The translations under genes and the position numbers were made by a program. 35,705 bases of DNA, taken from positions 1 through 35,705 of the forward strand of contig JACUUH010000023.1 of NCBI GenBank assembly GCA_014859375.1. Direction: 5' to 3'. The first letter of the stretch is position 1, and the number at the start of each line of letters is the position of its first letter. Positions 9,985 through 18,970 of this stretch are shown piece by piece. A model generated the notes under the pieces. That model was not told the DNA's origin and made no database searches. It saw only the letters and a program-made list of their open reading frames with translations. The stretch is from Gammaproteobacteria bacterium. Its GTDB lineage: Bacteria > Pseudomonadota > Gammaproteobacteria > Nitrosococcales > Methylophagaceae.

Positions 9985-10308
9985 TCAATATACAGCCATG
10001 CTGGTATCAACATCAGTAGCCCAGGCATTCATGCCACCAACAAGATTTATAATATTAGCAAAGCCCATTTGTTCCAGAAATTGGCCAATCTGCTCGCTAC
10101 GTTTACCACTACGGCAAATTAAAATGATAGGGTCATTTTTATGTTTTTCAAGCATATTAAGTTGATTGGGTATGGTTTGCATCGGAATATGGATCGCATC
10201 TTCAATCATGCCATATTCCAGTTCATGTGCTTCACGTACATCAATCTTTACAGTCGAAACGCCTGTGGCTAAATAATCTCGTAGCTCAGTTGCTGTCATC
10301 TGTTTCAT
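9985..10308 (-). CDS. Rhodanese-like domain protein
   Basis: Single rhodanese domain of 107 residues, without signal peptide. The active-site loop is CRSGKRSEQ with Cys65, and the DVREAHELEYGMIEDAIHIP segment is the typical CH2-type motif. It probably acts as a cytoplasmic sulfurtransferase or persulfide carrier. It lies 35 nt downstream of the PCMT-like gene and 105 nt upstream of the tolC-like start, in the same direction. Confidence 0.9.
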   Translation of the reverse strand: MKQMTATELRDYLATGVSTVKIDVREAHELEYGMIEDAIHIPMQTIPNQLNMLEKHKNDPIILICRSGKRSEQIGQFLEQMGFANIINLVGGMNAWATDVDTSMAVY

Positions 10309-10325
10309 TCTTGTTTCTCTCGAAG

Positions 10326-10347
10326 TTAAAGTTAAAGTTAAAGTTAA
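10326..10347. repeat. Hexamer microrepeat GTTAAA
   Basis: Four near-perfect tandem copies of GTTAAA between the PCMT-like gene and the rhodanese gene; the last copy runs into the methyltransferase stop codon. It could vary in copy number by slippage without affecting the upstream protein. No function is evident. Confidence 0.6.
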
Positions 10348-11003
10348 AATTCAAATTCAGTTTGGGGTTCTGCATTGACCATTGGTGGAATGACTGTTTC
10401 AAACACACTTTCTGTTTGCCATTCTCGTTCTGATATTCGGGTAATCAGCTGTGCTGTCATCATCGTTGCCTCACCAACAACCGCAAGCATTCGGCCTCCG
10501 ACCTTCAAGGCATGGCAATAAGCTTCTGGCACTAAAACAAAGGCTGCTGTTATTACAATGACATCAACTCTGTCAGCTAGTGCCCAGGATTTTGAGGCAT
10601 CACCGATTGCAAACGTGACATTATTAATGTTGAGCTTTTCTAAACACTGTTGTGCACCTGCTGATAACTCAGGCAGGATCTCAACCGAAATAACCTGTTG
10701 CGCTAACTGTGCCAATAAGGCAGTGAAATAACCGTTACCTGTGCCTATTTCCAAAACGGTTTCATCTGTTTTAACATCAAGCGCTTGCAACATCCGCCCT
10801 TGAGTAACAGGAGATAACATGACTTGGCCAAATCCTATCGGCAAAGCCGTGTCAGCATAAGCAAGACCAATCAGATAGTCTTCGACAAACAGTTTACGAT
10901 CAATTTTATCTAAGGCATCTAATACACGTGGATTCAACACATCGCTCGGTCGAACTTGTTGTTCAAGCATATTAAAACGAGCATTATTTTGATTTTTCAC
11001 CAT
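10344..11003 (-). CDS. Protein-L-isoaspartate O-methyltransferase family protein
   Basis: SAM-dependent methyltransferase fold with motif I VLEIGTGNGYFTALL (residues 83-97) and a PCMT-like N-terminal region (NMLEQQVRPSDVLNPRV). At 219 residues it is the usual length. The segment before motif I reads GQVMLSPVTQGRML rather than the canonical isoaspartate-repair sequence, as in many PCMT-family paralogues near tolC. True repair activity is therefore uncertain. It is upstream of the rhodanese and downstream of glnS, all on the minus strand. Confidence 0.85.
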   Translation of the reverse strand: MVKNQNNARFNMLEQQVRPSDVLNPRVLDALDKIDRKLFVEDYLIGLAYADTALPIGFGQVMLSPVTQGRMLQALDVKTDETVLEIGTGNGYFTALLAQLAQQVISVEILPELSAGAQQCLEKLNINNVTFAIGDASKSWALADRVDVIVITAAFVLVPEAYCHALKVGGRMLAVVGEATMMTAQLITRISEREWQTESVFETVIPPMVNAEPQTEFEF

Positions 11004-11046
11004 CTTGATCCCTTGTTATCTCGCCCTTGTTATCTATCGGACTGTA

Positions 11047-12732
11047 TTATTGTTCACTATTTCCCCATGTATCTCTTAGGGTTACGGTTCTATTAAATAC
11101 CAGGTTGCCATTTCTGCATAACTCACTATCAGCACAGAAATAGCCTTCTCGTTCAAACTGATAAACAACACCTGGTTCAGTTGACGCTAAACTTGGTTCG
11201 ACCACGCTGTCAGTCAAGGTAATGAGTGAGTCTGGGTTAAGTAGCTCGGTAAAATCATCGACTGATTTATCACTATCGGGATGAGGTACTGTAAATAAAC
11301 GGTCGTACAGTCTGACCTCTGCTTTTACACCATGTTCAGCTGAAACCCAGTGAATGACACCTTTTACTTTTCGACCTTCAGGATTTGCACCTAATGTTGC
11401 CGGGTCATAACTGCAACGTAACTCGACGATCTCACCATTGTCATTTTTGATAACATCATCACAACGAATAACATAGGCATTTCGAAGGCGTACTTCTTTA
11501 TCTTTAACTAGGCGTTTAAATTTATTATTCGCTTCTTCTTTAAAATCAGCACGATCAATATAAATCTCACGCGTAAATGGGACAATTCGAGTGCCCATTT
11601 CTTGTTTTTGTGGATGATTTGGCGCAACTAATTGTTCGGTTTGTCCTTCTGGGTAATTAGTAATAACGACTTTAAGCGGATCAAGCACAACCATTGCCCT
11701 TGGTGCTGTTTCATTTAATTGTTCACGAATACAGGCATCCAAAATTTCCATCTCAACTGAGTTATCAGCTTTGGTGACACCAATGCGCTCACAAAACTCA
11801 CGAATAGCGGCAGCAGGACAGCCACGACGACGCATACCTGAAATGGTCGACATTCGGGGATCACTCCAGCCATCTACAAAGTTTTCGTCAACCAGGCGTG
11901 TCAATTTGCGTTTGCTGGTTATTGCATATTGCAAATTAAGACGAGAAAACTCAATTTGTTGTGGATGACATGGTACTTTCAGAACATCCAAGAACCAATC
12001 GTATAAAGGCCGATGATCAGCAAACTCTAAGGTACAAATAGAATGTGTAATGCCTTCGATTGAATCTGATAAACAATGGGTGTAGTCATACATCGGATAG
12101 ATACACCACTCAGTGCCTGTTTGATGATGAACAACGCCATGACGAATGCGGTAAATCGCTGGATCACGCATATTGACATTGGGTGAAGCCATATCGATTT
12201 TTGCACGTAATAACTTGGAACCATCAGCAAATTCACCCGCACGCATCCGATTAAATAAATCCAGGTTTTGTTCGATGCTGCGATCGCGATACGGGCTATT
12301 TTTACCTGGTTCTGTCAATGTGCCTCGGTATTCGCGGATCTCTTCAGCATTGAGGTCACAGACATAGGCATCGCCCTGTTTAATCAGCTGTACAGCATAA
12401 TCAAACAGTTTTTGGAAATAGTCAGATGAGAAATACAGACGGTCTTGCCAATCAAAGCCTAACCAACGCACATCCTGTTCAATCGCATTTACAAATTCTT
12501 CATTTTCCTTGTCTGGATTTGTATCGTCAAAACGAAGATTGCATAGGCCACCATATTGCTGTGCCAAGCCAAAGTTTAAGCAGATAGATTTGGCATGACC
12601 AATATGCAAATAGCCATTAGGTTCTGGTGGAAAACGGGTGTGTACTCGTCCTTCATTCTTACCTTCAGCAAGATCGGCATTGATAATAGTACGAATAAAA
12701 TTATTGGGTTTGGTGGTGACGTCGTCGTTCAT
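11047..12732 (-). CDS. glnS: Glutaminyl-tRNA synthetase
   Basis: Charges tRNA-Gln. At 561 residues it matches gammaproteobacterial GlnS (about 554). The class I HIGH-like motif [15 protein letters not shown] is at residues 35-49, the KMSKS-equivalent [11 protein letters not shown] is near residue 272, and the C-terminal half is the two beta-barrel anticodon-binding region. [20 protein letters not shown] is typical of GlnS rather than GltX. The start at 12732 is 85 nt from the divergent msrA. Confidence 0.97.
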   Translation of the reverse strand: MNDDVTTKPNNFIRTIINADLAEGKNEGRVHTRFPPEPNGYLHIGHAKSICLNFGLAQQYGGLCNLRFDDTNPDKENEEFVNAIEQDVRWLGFDWQDRLYFSSDYFQKLFDYAVQLIKQGDAYVCDLNAEEIREYRGTLTEPGKNSPYRDRSIEQNLDLFNRMRAGEFADGSKLLRAKIDMASPNVNMRDPAIYRIRHGVVHHQTGTEWCIYPMYDYTHCLSDSIEGITHSICTLEFADHRPLYDWFLDVLKVPCHPQQIEFSRLNLQYAITSKRKLTRLVDENFVDGWSDPRMSTISGMRRRGCPAAAIREFCERIGVTKADNSVEMEILDACIREQLNETAPRAMVVLDPLKVVITNYPEGQTEQLVAPNHPQKQEMGTRIVPFTREIYIDRADFKEEANNKFKRLVKDKEVRLRNAYVIRCDDVIKNDNGEIVELRCSYDPATLGANPEGRKVKGVIHWVSAEHGVKAEVRLYDRLFTVPHPDSDKSVDDFTELLNPDSLITLTDSVVEPSLASTEPGVVYQFEREGYFCADSELCRNGNLVFNRTVTLRDTWGNSEQ

Positions 12733-12817
12733 TGTAATCTCTAGTGTTTATGCTTTTACACAAGGTAATAATATGCAGTATTGTATCATGTACTGAGCAC
12801 ACAAATAGTGAGATTTA

Positions 12818-13288
12818 ATGATGAGGATAGCGACGTTTGCAGCAGGGTGTTTCTGGGGTGTTGAAGCCAAATTCCGTCAATTAAAAGGTGTTGTTTCAAC
12901 GCGTGTTGGTTATTGTAATGGTCATATTCCTGATCCAAATTACAAATTGGTCTGTACTGGCACAACCGGTCATGCTGAAGCTATTGAAGTGACCTTTGAT
13001 CCAGGTATTATCAGCTACGATCAGTTACTGACTTTTTTCTGGAAAATGCATGATCCAACCACCTTAAATCGCCAAGGTCCAGATAGTGGCACCCAATACC
13101 GTAGTGCTATTTTTTATCACGATGATGAGCAGCAGCAAATAGCACTCGCATCAAAACAAGCGATGGATAATAGTGGTTATTTTAGTCAGCCAATCATGAC
13201 CGAAATCACTGCTGCAATCACCTTTTATCCTGCTGAAGACTACCATCAGTGTTATTTGGAAAAGCAAGGCTTAGCTGATTGCCACTAG
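12818..13288 (+). CDS. msrA: Peptide methionine sulfoxide reductase A
   Basis: Reduces methionine-S-sulfoxide in proteins. The catalytic GCFWG motif has Cys11, almost at the N-terminus, followed by the conserved VGYCNGHIPDPNY and GTQYRSAIFYHDDEQ segments. At 156 residues it is a short MsrA with no signal peptide. A C-terminal cysteine (LADCH) may serve as resolving residue. Its stop codon overlaps the stop of the convergent ABC permease in the tetramer CTAG at 13285-13288. Confidence 0.94.
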   Translation: MMRIATFAAGCFWGVEAKFRQLKGVVSTRVGYCNGHIPDPNYKLVCTGTTGHAEAIEVTFDPGIISYDQLLTFFWKMHDPTTLNRQGPDSGTQYRSAIFYHDDEQQQIALASKQAMDNSGYFSQPIMTEITAAITFYPAEDYHQCYLEKQGLADCH

Positions 13289-14070
13289 GGACGCTTGGTC
13301 ACTCTATGAAATAAGGGTTCGTGCACAGATTCACGCGAGAATCGCCAACATGCAATTAAAATTGCTACTGTCGAAAAACCGACCAGCACGGCGATATCTG
13401 TTGTGATAGAAAAATCAGTATCTACATTTGGTACCGCATGTTTTAGTAAATCAACGCCATAACTGAACGGATTGACTTGCACAACATAGTGCAAATAAGC
13501 GGGTAATTGATTAACTGGATATAAGGCACCACTTAAGAAAAACACTGGGAAGATAAAGAAATTCATAATCACAGCAAAGTTATCAATGCTCTTCGACCAC
13601 ACTGCAATTAAGCCGCCAATCGCAGCACAACAAATCGCTGTTAATAAAGCAGGTAATAACAACATCACAGCAATTTTAACGGATATCAACCCTAATATAA
13701 GTAGCAAAACCAAGAGTAAAATTGCCTGCACCATTGCAGTCAATGTGGCAGCGATTAATTTTGAAATGACGATCCAATAATGTGCAATCGGTGCAATCAT
13801 CATCATTCGCATCACACCAAACTCTTTGTCATAGACCAAGGTCAACGCCGATAACAATGATGCAAATAACAAGGTCATCGCCAAAATGCCTGGCACCAGA
13901 AAAGTTAAATAACCGTCCTGTTGAGGTCCTTGCAGCATACTGCCAACACCCGAACCGATAACTAGCAGCCAAATCATCGGCCGTACCATTGAACTAATTA
14001 AACGCGCGCGTTGACGAAATAATTTACTCATTTCGCGACCAACAACCGCTTTGACTGGTCGCCAACTCAT
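13285..14070 (-). CDS. ABC-2 type transporter permease (pqq-linked)
   Basis: Integral membrane half of an ABC exporter, 261 residues with about six hydrophobic segments. The ABC-2 signature is visible: an N-terminal RQRARLISSMVRPMIWLLVI start and the conserved FPVFFLSGALYPVNQLP loop. Its ATG overlaps the stop of the ATPase by 4 nt (ATGA), so the two are translationally coupled. It resembles permeases found in PQQ-dependent alcohol oxidation loci (the PedC type in pseudomonads). The substrate is not known; PQQ or an associated metabolite is an inference from position. Confidence 0.88.
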   Translation of the reverse strand: MSWRPVKAVVGREMSKLFRQRARLISSMVRPMIWLLVIGSGVGSMLQGPQQDGYLTFLVPGILAMTLLFASLLSALTLVYDKEFGVMRMMMIAPIAHYWIVISKLIAATLTAMVQAILLLVLLLILGLISVKIAVMLLLPALLTAICCAAIGGLIAVWSKSIDNFAVIMNFFIFPVFFLSGALYPVNQLPAYLHYVVQVNPFSYGVDLLKHAVPNVDTDFSITTDIAVLVGFSTVAILIACWRFSRESVHEPLFHRVTKRP

Positions 14071-15002
14071 GCTTGGTTTCCTTTACTCGGATGACACACT
14101 ACCCATAAATAGACATCATTTAAATTGGGACGACGCCATTGCATAGAAGAGATTGTGTCACCTAATGTCTTTTGTAACTGGAAAAAATCAACATCGTGAG
14201 CCGCGATTTTAAAACTCAATTGTTGATCTTCCTGAATTGGTGTCCCAAATATTGGTGATAGCTGGGCTATCGTTTGTTGCGGATCTGGCGAATTTATTTC
14301 TAAAATATATTCGGCTAATTGCTCAATTAATGTGCTCGGCTTACCACCCGATAAAAGTTGACCTTTCTGGAAAAAATCAACATGATCACAGGCTTCAGCT
14401 TCTTCCAAATAATGCGTTGTTAAAAACACAGTCATACCTTCATTTCGACGAAGCTGTTCAACAAAGCGCCAAATAGCACGTCGATTTGGCAAATCCAAAC
14501 CAATAGTCGGTTCATCAAGAAACAATACTTTAGGCTTATGTAGCACACCGCGAGCAATATCAACTGCACGACGTTGTCCGCCAGATAATGCCAGCAGTTT
14601 CTGTTTGCGTTTTTCCTGCAACCCAAACACCGACAATAACTCGTCTATACGTTGATTTGCTTGCTTGGGAGGCAGGTTATACATCGCAGCTGCAAACTGT
14701 AGGTTTTCATCTACCGACATGGTGCGATCAAGTGCCGAATCTTGAAACACTAATCCCACTGCTGTTCGAATTGCGACCGGATTTGCTGACACTTGCTTGT
14801 TATCAATCCACGCTTCACCTGAGGTCGGTGATGTCATGGTTGTTAGCATATGAATTGTTGTGCTTTTGCCAGCACCATTAGGCCCTAATAAGCCATAAAA
14901 TTGGCCTGCTTCGATGTCCAGATCAAGATTATTTACTGCCGTGGTTTGACTACCATAGTGTTTTGTCAAACCACGGGTACGTATCGCTAAATTAGAGTCC
15001 AC
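14067..15002 (-). CDS. ABC transporter ATP-binding protein (pqq-linked)
   Basis: Nucleotide-binding subunit, 311 residues. Walker A GPNGAGKS at residues 40-47, signature LSGGQ at 139-143, Walker B VLFLDEP with Asp163-Glu164, and the H-loop His197 in LTTHYLEEA. The C-terminal ~80 residues are the accessory domain found in DrrA/CcmA-type ABC-2 exporters. The start codon overlaps the end of pqqE by 11 nt and the stop overlaps the permease start, so the pair is tied to PQQ synthesis. Export from the cytoplasm is the usual direction for this class. Confidence 0.92.
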   Translation of the reverse strand: MDSNLAIRTRGLTKHYGSQTTAVNNLDLDIEAGQFYGLLGPNGAGKSTTIHMLTTMTSPTSGEAWIDNKQVSANPVAIRTAVGLVFQDSALDRTMSVDENLQFAAAMYNLPPKQANQRIDELLSVFGLQEKRKQKLLALSGGQRRAVDIARGVLHKPKVLFLDEPTIGLDLPNRRAIWRFVEQLRRNEGMTVFLTTHYLEEAEACDHVDFFQKGQLLSGGKPSTLIEQLAEYILEINSPDPQQTIAQLSPIFGTPIQEDQQLSFKIAAHDVDFFQLQKTLGDTISSMQWRRPNLNDVYLWVVCHPSKGNQA

Positions 15003-16176
15003 AGATTTGTTTGGAGTTTTTAGGGTTACGGAATACTAGAGGTTTAGCTTGCGTCGCTGGTTTCTCAGCTTCTAGTCGACCGCGTTCAAGTGCTTGTTCA
15101 ATTACATGATGGTGTGGTGATTTAGAGCACACTGGATCAGCATTTGTAGGATCACCTGTCAGCATAAATGCCTGACAACGACAGCCACCAAAATCTTTCT
15201 CTTTTTCATCACATGAACGACATGGTTCTGTCATCCAGTCAAAACCACGGAATCGATTAAAGTCATCAGACCCATTCCAAATTGCATCAATCGACATGTC
15301 TTTGACATTCGGTAATGACATACCAGGTAATTCACGCGCAGCATGACAAGGTAATGCCGTACCATCAGGCGTTACGGTTAAGAACACATTACCCCAGCCA
15401 TTCATGCAGGCTTTAGGACGTTCTTCATAATAATCAGGCACAACATAATATATTTTCATGTTGCCTTTTTGCTCTTGCTGATAGCGATGAGCAACTGCTT
15501 CTGCTCTTTCTAACTGTTCCTTCATTGGTAACAGTTGATCACGATTATGCATGGCCCAACCATAATATTGTGTGGTTGCAAGCTCGACATAATCAGCATC
15601 AAGATTGATGGCAAGATCAAGGATCTCTTCCATTTGATCGATATTTTGACGATGTGTTACAAAACACAACACCATTGGATAGCCGTTGGCTTTGACCGCT
15701 TTCGCCATTTCAATTTTGTGTTGAAAGGCATCGGTACCAGCAATAAGATTATTTAAATCTTCTGAACTTGCCTGGAAACTAACTTGAATATGATCTAAAC
15801 CAGCTTGTTTTAATTCGGCAACTTTAGACGCATCCATACCGACACCTGATGTAATCAGGTTGGTATAGAATCCCATCTTGCGTGCTTCCGTAATCAGCTC
15901 AACCAAATCTGGACGGGTTAGAGGTTCGCCACCTGACAGTCCTAATTGAGTCGCACCCATTGCTCTTGCTTGACGGAATACATCAAGCCATTGTTCCGTT
16001 GTTAATTCCTTCTTAACACTGGCAAAGTCCATTGGATTTGAACAATAGGGACATTGTAAAGGACAGGCGTAAGTAAGCTCTGCCAACAACCATAGAGGCT
16101 GACGGATCTGATCGCGGACACTACCAATTGATCCACCAATACTACCTGGGGCTTTATTCTGGTCTGATCCAGTCAT
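14992..16176 (-). CDS. pqqE: PqqA peptide cyclase (radical SAM)
   Basis: Radical SAM/SPASM enzyme that joins the Glu and Tyr side chains of PqqA in the first committed step of PQQ synthesis. The cluster motif CPLQCPYC is in [24 protein letters not shown] follows, and the SPASM cysteines appear in [26 protein letters not shown] and VCSKSPHH. At 394 residues it is of normal length. AGGAGG lies 10 nt before the ATG at 16176, inside the end of pqqD. The N-terminal 25 residues are Gly/Ser-rich and slightly longer than usual. Confidence 0.97.
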   Translation of the reverse strand: MTGSDQNKAPGSIGGSIGSVRDQIRQPLWLLAELTYACPLQCPYCSNPMDFASVKKELTTEQWLDVFRQARAMGATQLGLSGGEPLTRPDLVELITEARKMGFYTNLITSGVGMDASKVAELKQAGLDHIQVSFQASSEDLNNLIAGTDAFQHKIEMAKAVKANGYPMVLCFVTHRQNIDQMEEILDLAINLDADYVELATTQYYGWAMHNRDQLLPMKEQLERAEAVAHRYQQEQKGNMKIYYVVPDYYEERPKACMNGWGNVFLTVTPDGTALPCHAARELPGMSLPNVKDMSIDAIWNGSDDFNRFRGFDWMTEPCRSCDEKEKDFGGCRCQAFMLTGDPTNADPVCSKSPHHHVIEQALERGRLEAEKPATQAKPLVFRNPKNSKQICGL

Positions 16177-16438
16177 TGTTGTAGGCCTCCTCTAAAAATG
16201 TATAGACATCATCATCTAAATCGGCACCGTTAAAAGCAACTTTTAATTCTGCAATAAGTTCAGAAACGGTTTGTTTTTTTTCACTAATACGTTGCAAGAT
16301 TTCACCTGCGGCGCCATTTAATTTGATCATACCTTCAGGGTATAACAGCACATTACAATTTTGTGCTGGTTCAAATTGAAAACGATAGCCAAGTGCTAAT
16401 ACAGGAACGCTTTCAGCATTAAAGACTGGTTCAACCAT
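16154..16438 (-). CDS. pqqD: PqqA-binding chaperone
   Basis: Small peptide-recognition (RRE-type) protein that presents PqqA to PqqE. At 94 residues it has the normal length. The conserved [19 protein letters not shown] segment is intact. It overlaps pqqE by 23 nt and begins 3 nt after the pqqC stop, so the genes are tightly coupled. Confidence 0.95.
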   Translation of the reverse strand: MVEPVFNAESVPVLALGYRFQFEPAQNCNVLLYPEGMIKLNGAAGEILQRISEKKQTVSELIAELKVAFNGADLDDDVYTFLEEAYNNDWIRPE

Positions 16439-16441
16439 AAT

Positions 16442-17206
16442 TTAGTCCCACTGCCATCTTTCGACATTAACTTCAGTGCAATAAGGTGGACGATTTTCAA
16501 CATAAGCCATCCACATGGCATCACACATAGTCCATAAAACATCCAGTTTAAACTGTAAAACGCCTAGCATAAACTCTTGTTGTTCACGTGTTTTGTAATA
16601 GTCCATAGTAATTTGCAGACCATTTAATACATCACGCGGTGCTTCGTGTAGACGTTTCTTAAAATAGCTATAGCCTTTCTCTTCAATCCAGGGATATTGA
16701 GAAGGCCAGTGATCAAGACGGTGTTTGTGAATAGTAGGTGCAAACAGTTCTGTTAAGGACGAACTTGCCGCCACTTGCCATGGCTGCTGTTTGGCAAAGT
16801 TGATGTAAGCATCAATCGCAAAACGTACCGCTGGTAACACATGTTGTTCAGACTCTAATTCTTCACGTGTTAGTCCAACGGCTTCCCCCAGCTGTAACCA
16901 CGCTTCAATACCACCTGGATCAGCTGGTTCACTACCATGACCTTCATGGCCATCATGATCCAAAATACGTTGCACCCAATGTCTACGTACTTCACGATCG
17001 GTACAGTTAGACATAATCGCTGCATCTTTTACTGGGATCGCTGTCTGATAGTAAAAACGGTTTGCCACCCAGCCCTGAACTTGTTCTTTGGTCATTTTAC
17101 CGTCATGCATTAATTGATGAAACGGATGATGAAAGTGATAAAGACTGGATTTTTCACGAAGTTTTGCTTCAAATTCTTCATGGGTCCAAGGTGTTCTATC
17201 TGACAT
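16442..17206 (-). CDS. pqqC: Pyrroloquinoline-quinone synthase
   Basis: Cofactor-less oxidase that closes the ring and oxidises AHQQ to PQQ in the last step. The 254 residues match the family. The conserved [11 protein letters not shown] start, [10 protein letters not shown] and [22 protein letters not shown] segments carry the active-site His/Arg/Tyr surroundings. It lies 36 nt downstream of pqqB. Confidence 0.97.
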   Translation of the reverse strand: MSDRTPWTHEEFEAKLREKSSLYHFHHPFHQLMHDGKMTKEQVQGWVANRFYYQTAIPVKDAAIMSNCTDREVRRHWVQRILDHDGHEGHGSEPADPGGIEAWLQLGEAVGLTREELESEQHVLPAVRFAIDAYINFAKQQPWQVAASSSLTELFAPTIHKHRLDHWPSQYPWIEEKGYSYFKKRLHEAPRDVLNGLQITMDYYKTREQQEFMLGVLQFKLDVLWTMCDAMWMAYVENRPPYCTEVNVERWQWD

Positions 17207-17242
17207 GATTATTCCTCATACTATTTTTAATAGTCGGTATTT

Positions 17243-18157
17243 TTAGATCTCGAATTCCATGCCATCGTATGACGCTTCAATTCCGGCTGCTTCCAGCGTT
17301 TTACGCTGTGGCGATTCTTCATTCAAAATCGGATTGGTATTGTTAATATGGATCAGTATCTTACGTGGTCTTTCCATGCTTTTTAAAATATCCATAATGC
17401 CACCTTCACTCGATTGATCGAGGTGACCCATTTCTAATGCGCGCTTATCACTAATACCTTCGTGAGACATTTCATCATCCGTCCACACTGTGCCATCAAC
17501 CAATACACAGTCAGCATTACGCATATACTCAAGTACATGCGGTTCTGCTTCACCTAACCCTGGAGCGTAAAACAGGTTTTTACCTGTACGTGTATCTTCA
17601 ATTTTCATCCCGATATTATCGCCAGGAACTGTATTGTGACGATGCGGAGAATACGGTGGCGCTTCACTGTTTAATGGTACTGCGGTGAAAATAAGTCCTT
17701 GTGCACTTGGTATCGTAAATGAGGATTCATCGGTAGCAATTTCATGATGATTGATCCCGCGGAAATGCCCAAGAATATTAAAAAGAGGGTAAGCCGTTGT
17801 TAAATCTTGTCTTACTGCTTCAGTTGTGTAGATTTCCCAAGGCGCAATATGTTCGCGTAATGTTAACAAGCCAGTGGTGTGATCTATCTGGGCATCAGTA
17901 ATGACTATCGCGCTAATACCTGTATCTCGTACTGCCCTACCCGGCTGCAAAGCAGGAAAATCATCTATTTGTTTTTTAATATCAGGCGACGCATTAAATA
18001 GAATCCAATCTGTGCCATTTGCACTAATGGCAATCGATGACTGGGTTCGACGACGTGCTTTAATCGTGCCTTCACGTACACCTTTACAGTTAACACAATT
18101 ACAGTTCCACTGAGGGAAACCACCACCAGCACCAGACCCCATTACATGTATAAACAT
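17243..18157 (-). CDS. pqqB: PQQ biosynthesis hydroxylase PqqB
   Basis: Metallo-beta-lactamase-fold protein of 304 residues, needed for PQQ synthesis and thought to hydroxylate the cross-linked tyrosine intermediate. The N-terminal [20 protein letters not shown] segment with structural zinc cysteines, [25 protein letters not shown] and the C-terminal HINNTNPIL motif are all present. It follows pqqA copy 1 after a 120-nt leader with a hairpin at 18235-18259. Confidence 0.97.
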   Translation of the reverse strand: MFIHVMGSGAGGGFPQWNCNCVNCKGVREGTIKARRRTQSSIAISANGTDWILFNASPDIKKQIDDFPALQPGRAVRDTGISAIVITDAQIDHTTGLLTLREHIAPWEIYTTEAVRQDLTTAYPLFNILGHFRGINHHEIATDESSFTIPSAQGLIFTAVPLNSEAPPYSPHRHNTVPGDNIGMKIEDTRTGKNLFYAPGLGEAEPHVLEYMRNADCVLVDGTVWTDDEMSHEGISDKRALEMGHLDQSSEGGIMDILKSMERPRKILIHINNTNPILNEESPQRKTLEAAGIEASYDGMEFEI

Positions 18158-18234
18158 AATTACTCTTCCGTTGTGTTCAAACCAAATTAGATAATTCTGC
18201 TATCAAAATCATCTGATTTAATTTGATAAATTGC

Positions 18235-18259
18235 TTGGGGTTTCTCAATGAAACCCCAA
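18235..18259 (-). promoter_or_regulatory. Hairpin between pqqA copy 1 and pqqB
   Basis: A perfect 10-bp stem (TTGGGGTTTC / GAAACCCCAA, 5-nt loop) lies 19 nt past the pqqA copy 1 stop. No T tract follows on the minus strand, so full termination is not expected. A hairpin between pqqA and pqqB is known in other PQQ operons, where it makes pqqA transcript more abundant than pqqBCDE. I infer the same partial attenuation or processing role here. Confidence 0.7.
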
Positions 18260-18277
18260 ACAAACATCAGATCGCTA

Positions 18278-18349
18278 TTAACGGTTGCAGATGTACATTG
18301 TTACTTCAAAACCGAAACGCATGTCTGAATATTCTGGTTTAGTCCACAT
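18278..18349 (-). CDS. pqqA: PQQ precursor peptide PqqA, copy 1
   Basis: A 23-residue ribosomal precursor of PQQ, starting [10 protein letters not shown] and ending MYICNR. It contains the invariant E-V-T-M-Y (Glu15, Tyr19) that PqqE cross-links. An AGAGAG-type ribosome-binding site precedes the ATG. This copy is nearest to pqqB and is probably the first gene of the pqqBCDE transcript. Its codons differ synonymously from the other copies (GGT for Gly, GAC for Asp), while the peptide is identical. Confidence 0.96.
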   Translation of the reverse strand: MWTKPEYSDMRFGFEVTMYICNR

Positions 18350-18431
18350 AATATTTTCTCTCTTATAGTTAAAAGTTAATAAAAAACTGTATGCGTTATT
18401 TGATACAGCGAGATCAATCTTACTCGCTAGT

Positions 18432-18483
18432 GTTAGACCTTACTTCAGGAATAACCCCCACTACACTCAGGATTTTCCTGAAT
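18432..18483 (-). promoter_or_regulatory. Upstream element of pqqA copy 1
   Basis: Read on the minus strand the block starts with the palindrome CAGGAAAATCCTG, which continues into AGTG (core TCCTGAGT). TCTAAC follows further on. The TCCTGAGT core begins about 116 nt upstream of the start codon. The gap between the two sub-motifs is 10 nt longer than in copies 2 and 3, close to one helical turn. Probably a regulator-binding site; the protein that binds is inferred only. Confidence 0.55.
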
Positions 18484-18507
18484 AACCTTAAAGCAGGTTA
18501 TGAAAAT

Positions 18508-18545
18508 AAAAAAGGCCCTAATATCGTACGATATTAGGGCCTTTT
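18508..18545 (-). terminator. Strong terminator after pqqA copy 2
   Basis: An almost perfect 18-bp inverted repeat (AAAAGGCCCTAATATCGT and its complement) with no unpaired loop beyond the central bases. On the minus strand it is followed by TTTTTT. It closes the pqqA copy 2 transcript 25 nt after its stop codon and separates it from copy 1. The A tract on the other side means it could also act on plus-strand transcripts. Confidence 0.9.
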
Positions 18546-18569
18546 AGAGCTTTTTTACAATCTTAAATC

Positions 18570-18641
18570 TTAACGATTGCAGATGTACATTGTTACTTCA
18601 AAGCCGAAACGCATATCTGAATATTCTGGTTTAGTCCACAT
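18570..18641 (-). CDS. pqqA: PQQ precursor peptide PqqA, copy 2
   Basis: Encodes the same 23-residue peptide as copy 1, with the ExxxY pair at residues 15 and 19. GAGGTAATT in front of the ATG is a good ribosome-binding site. It has its own upstream element and possible promoter (18713-18775) and its own terminator (18508-18545), so it is a monocistronic precursor gene. Two or three synonymous changes separate it from each neighbour. Confidence 0.96.
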   Translation of the reverse strand: MWTKPEYSDMRFGFEVTMYICNR

Positions 18642-18712
18642 AATAATTACCTCTTTATTTATAAATATTTTAGTGTTAGTTATTCGCTTATTACCGATAA
18701 CCCACGATTCAC

Positions 18713-18741
18713 AGTTTACGCATGAAATTGAATCGTTGTTA
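18713..18741 (-). promoter_or_regulatory. Possible promoter of pqqA copy 2
   Basis: On the minus strand TAACAA and TAAACT are separated by exactly 17 nt, the same spacing as the equivalent pair before copy 3. The boxes are poor matches to the sigma-70 consensus, which fits a promoter that needs an activator. The position, about 72 nt upstream of the start codon, is plausible. Confidence 0.35.
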
Positions 18742-18775
18742 GAGGAAAACGCTCGAGATCACTCAGGATTTTACT
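18738..18775 (-). promoter_or_regulatory. Upstream element of pqqA copy 2
   Basis: Minus strand GAGTAAAATCCTGAGTGATC, then TCGAG and TTTTCCTCTAAC. It matches the copy 3 element base for base at most positions (TCCTGAGT, TCGAG, TTTTCCTCTAACA) with the same 23-nt spacing between sub-motifs. TCCTGAGT begins about 120 nt from the start codon. Confidence 0.55.
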
Positions 18776-18776
18776 C

Positions 18777-18810
18777 AAAAAAAAACCTGATACTTTTCAG
18801 TACCAGGTTT
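18777..18810 (-). terminator. Terminator after pqqA copy 3
   Basis: An 11-bp stem AAACCTGGTAC / GTATCAGGTTT (one A-C mismatch) with a 6-nt loop, followed on the minus strand by a run of nine T. It ends the pqqA copy 3 transcript 22 nt after its stop codon. Confidence 0.88.
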
Positions 18811-18831
18811 CTTTATTGTTTAAACCGTTTA

Positions 18832-18903
18832 TTAACGGTTGCAGATGTACATTGTAACTTCGAAGCCGAAACGCATATCTGAATATTCTGGTTTAGTCCA
18901 CAT
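18832..18903 (-). CDS. pqqA: PQQ precursor peptide PqqA, copy 3
   Basis: The third gene for the identical 23-residue peptide. It differs from the others at synonymous positions (GTT for Val16, TTC for Phe14). GATGAGGTGATTATC before the ATG is a good ribosome-binding site. It lies 140 nt after the response-regulator stop codon, in the same direction, with its own upstream element and terminator. It may be read both from its own promoter and from the sensor operon. Confidence 0.96.
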   Translation of the reverse strand: MWTKPEYSDMRFGFEVTMYICNR

Positions 18904-18970
18904 GATAATCACCTCATCGTTAGTTAGTTAAATTAAGCTTGACCGGCATTAACCGGTAACCACGATTGAT

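Noticed and set aside
18235-18259. Full terminator after pqqA copy 1
   Set aside because: The stem is good, but no T tract follows on the minus strand and pqqB is directly downstream, so an attenuating or processing hairpin fits better.
18577-18882. 101-aa plus-strand frame across the pqqA array
   Set aside because: It is the antisense of pqqA copies 2 and 3, which have exact PqqA peptides, ribosome-binding sites and terminators on the minus strand.
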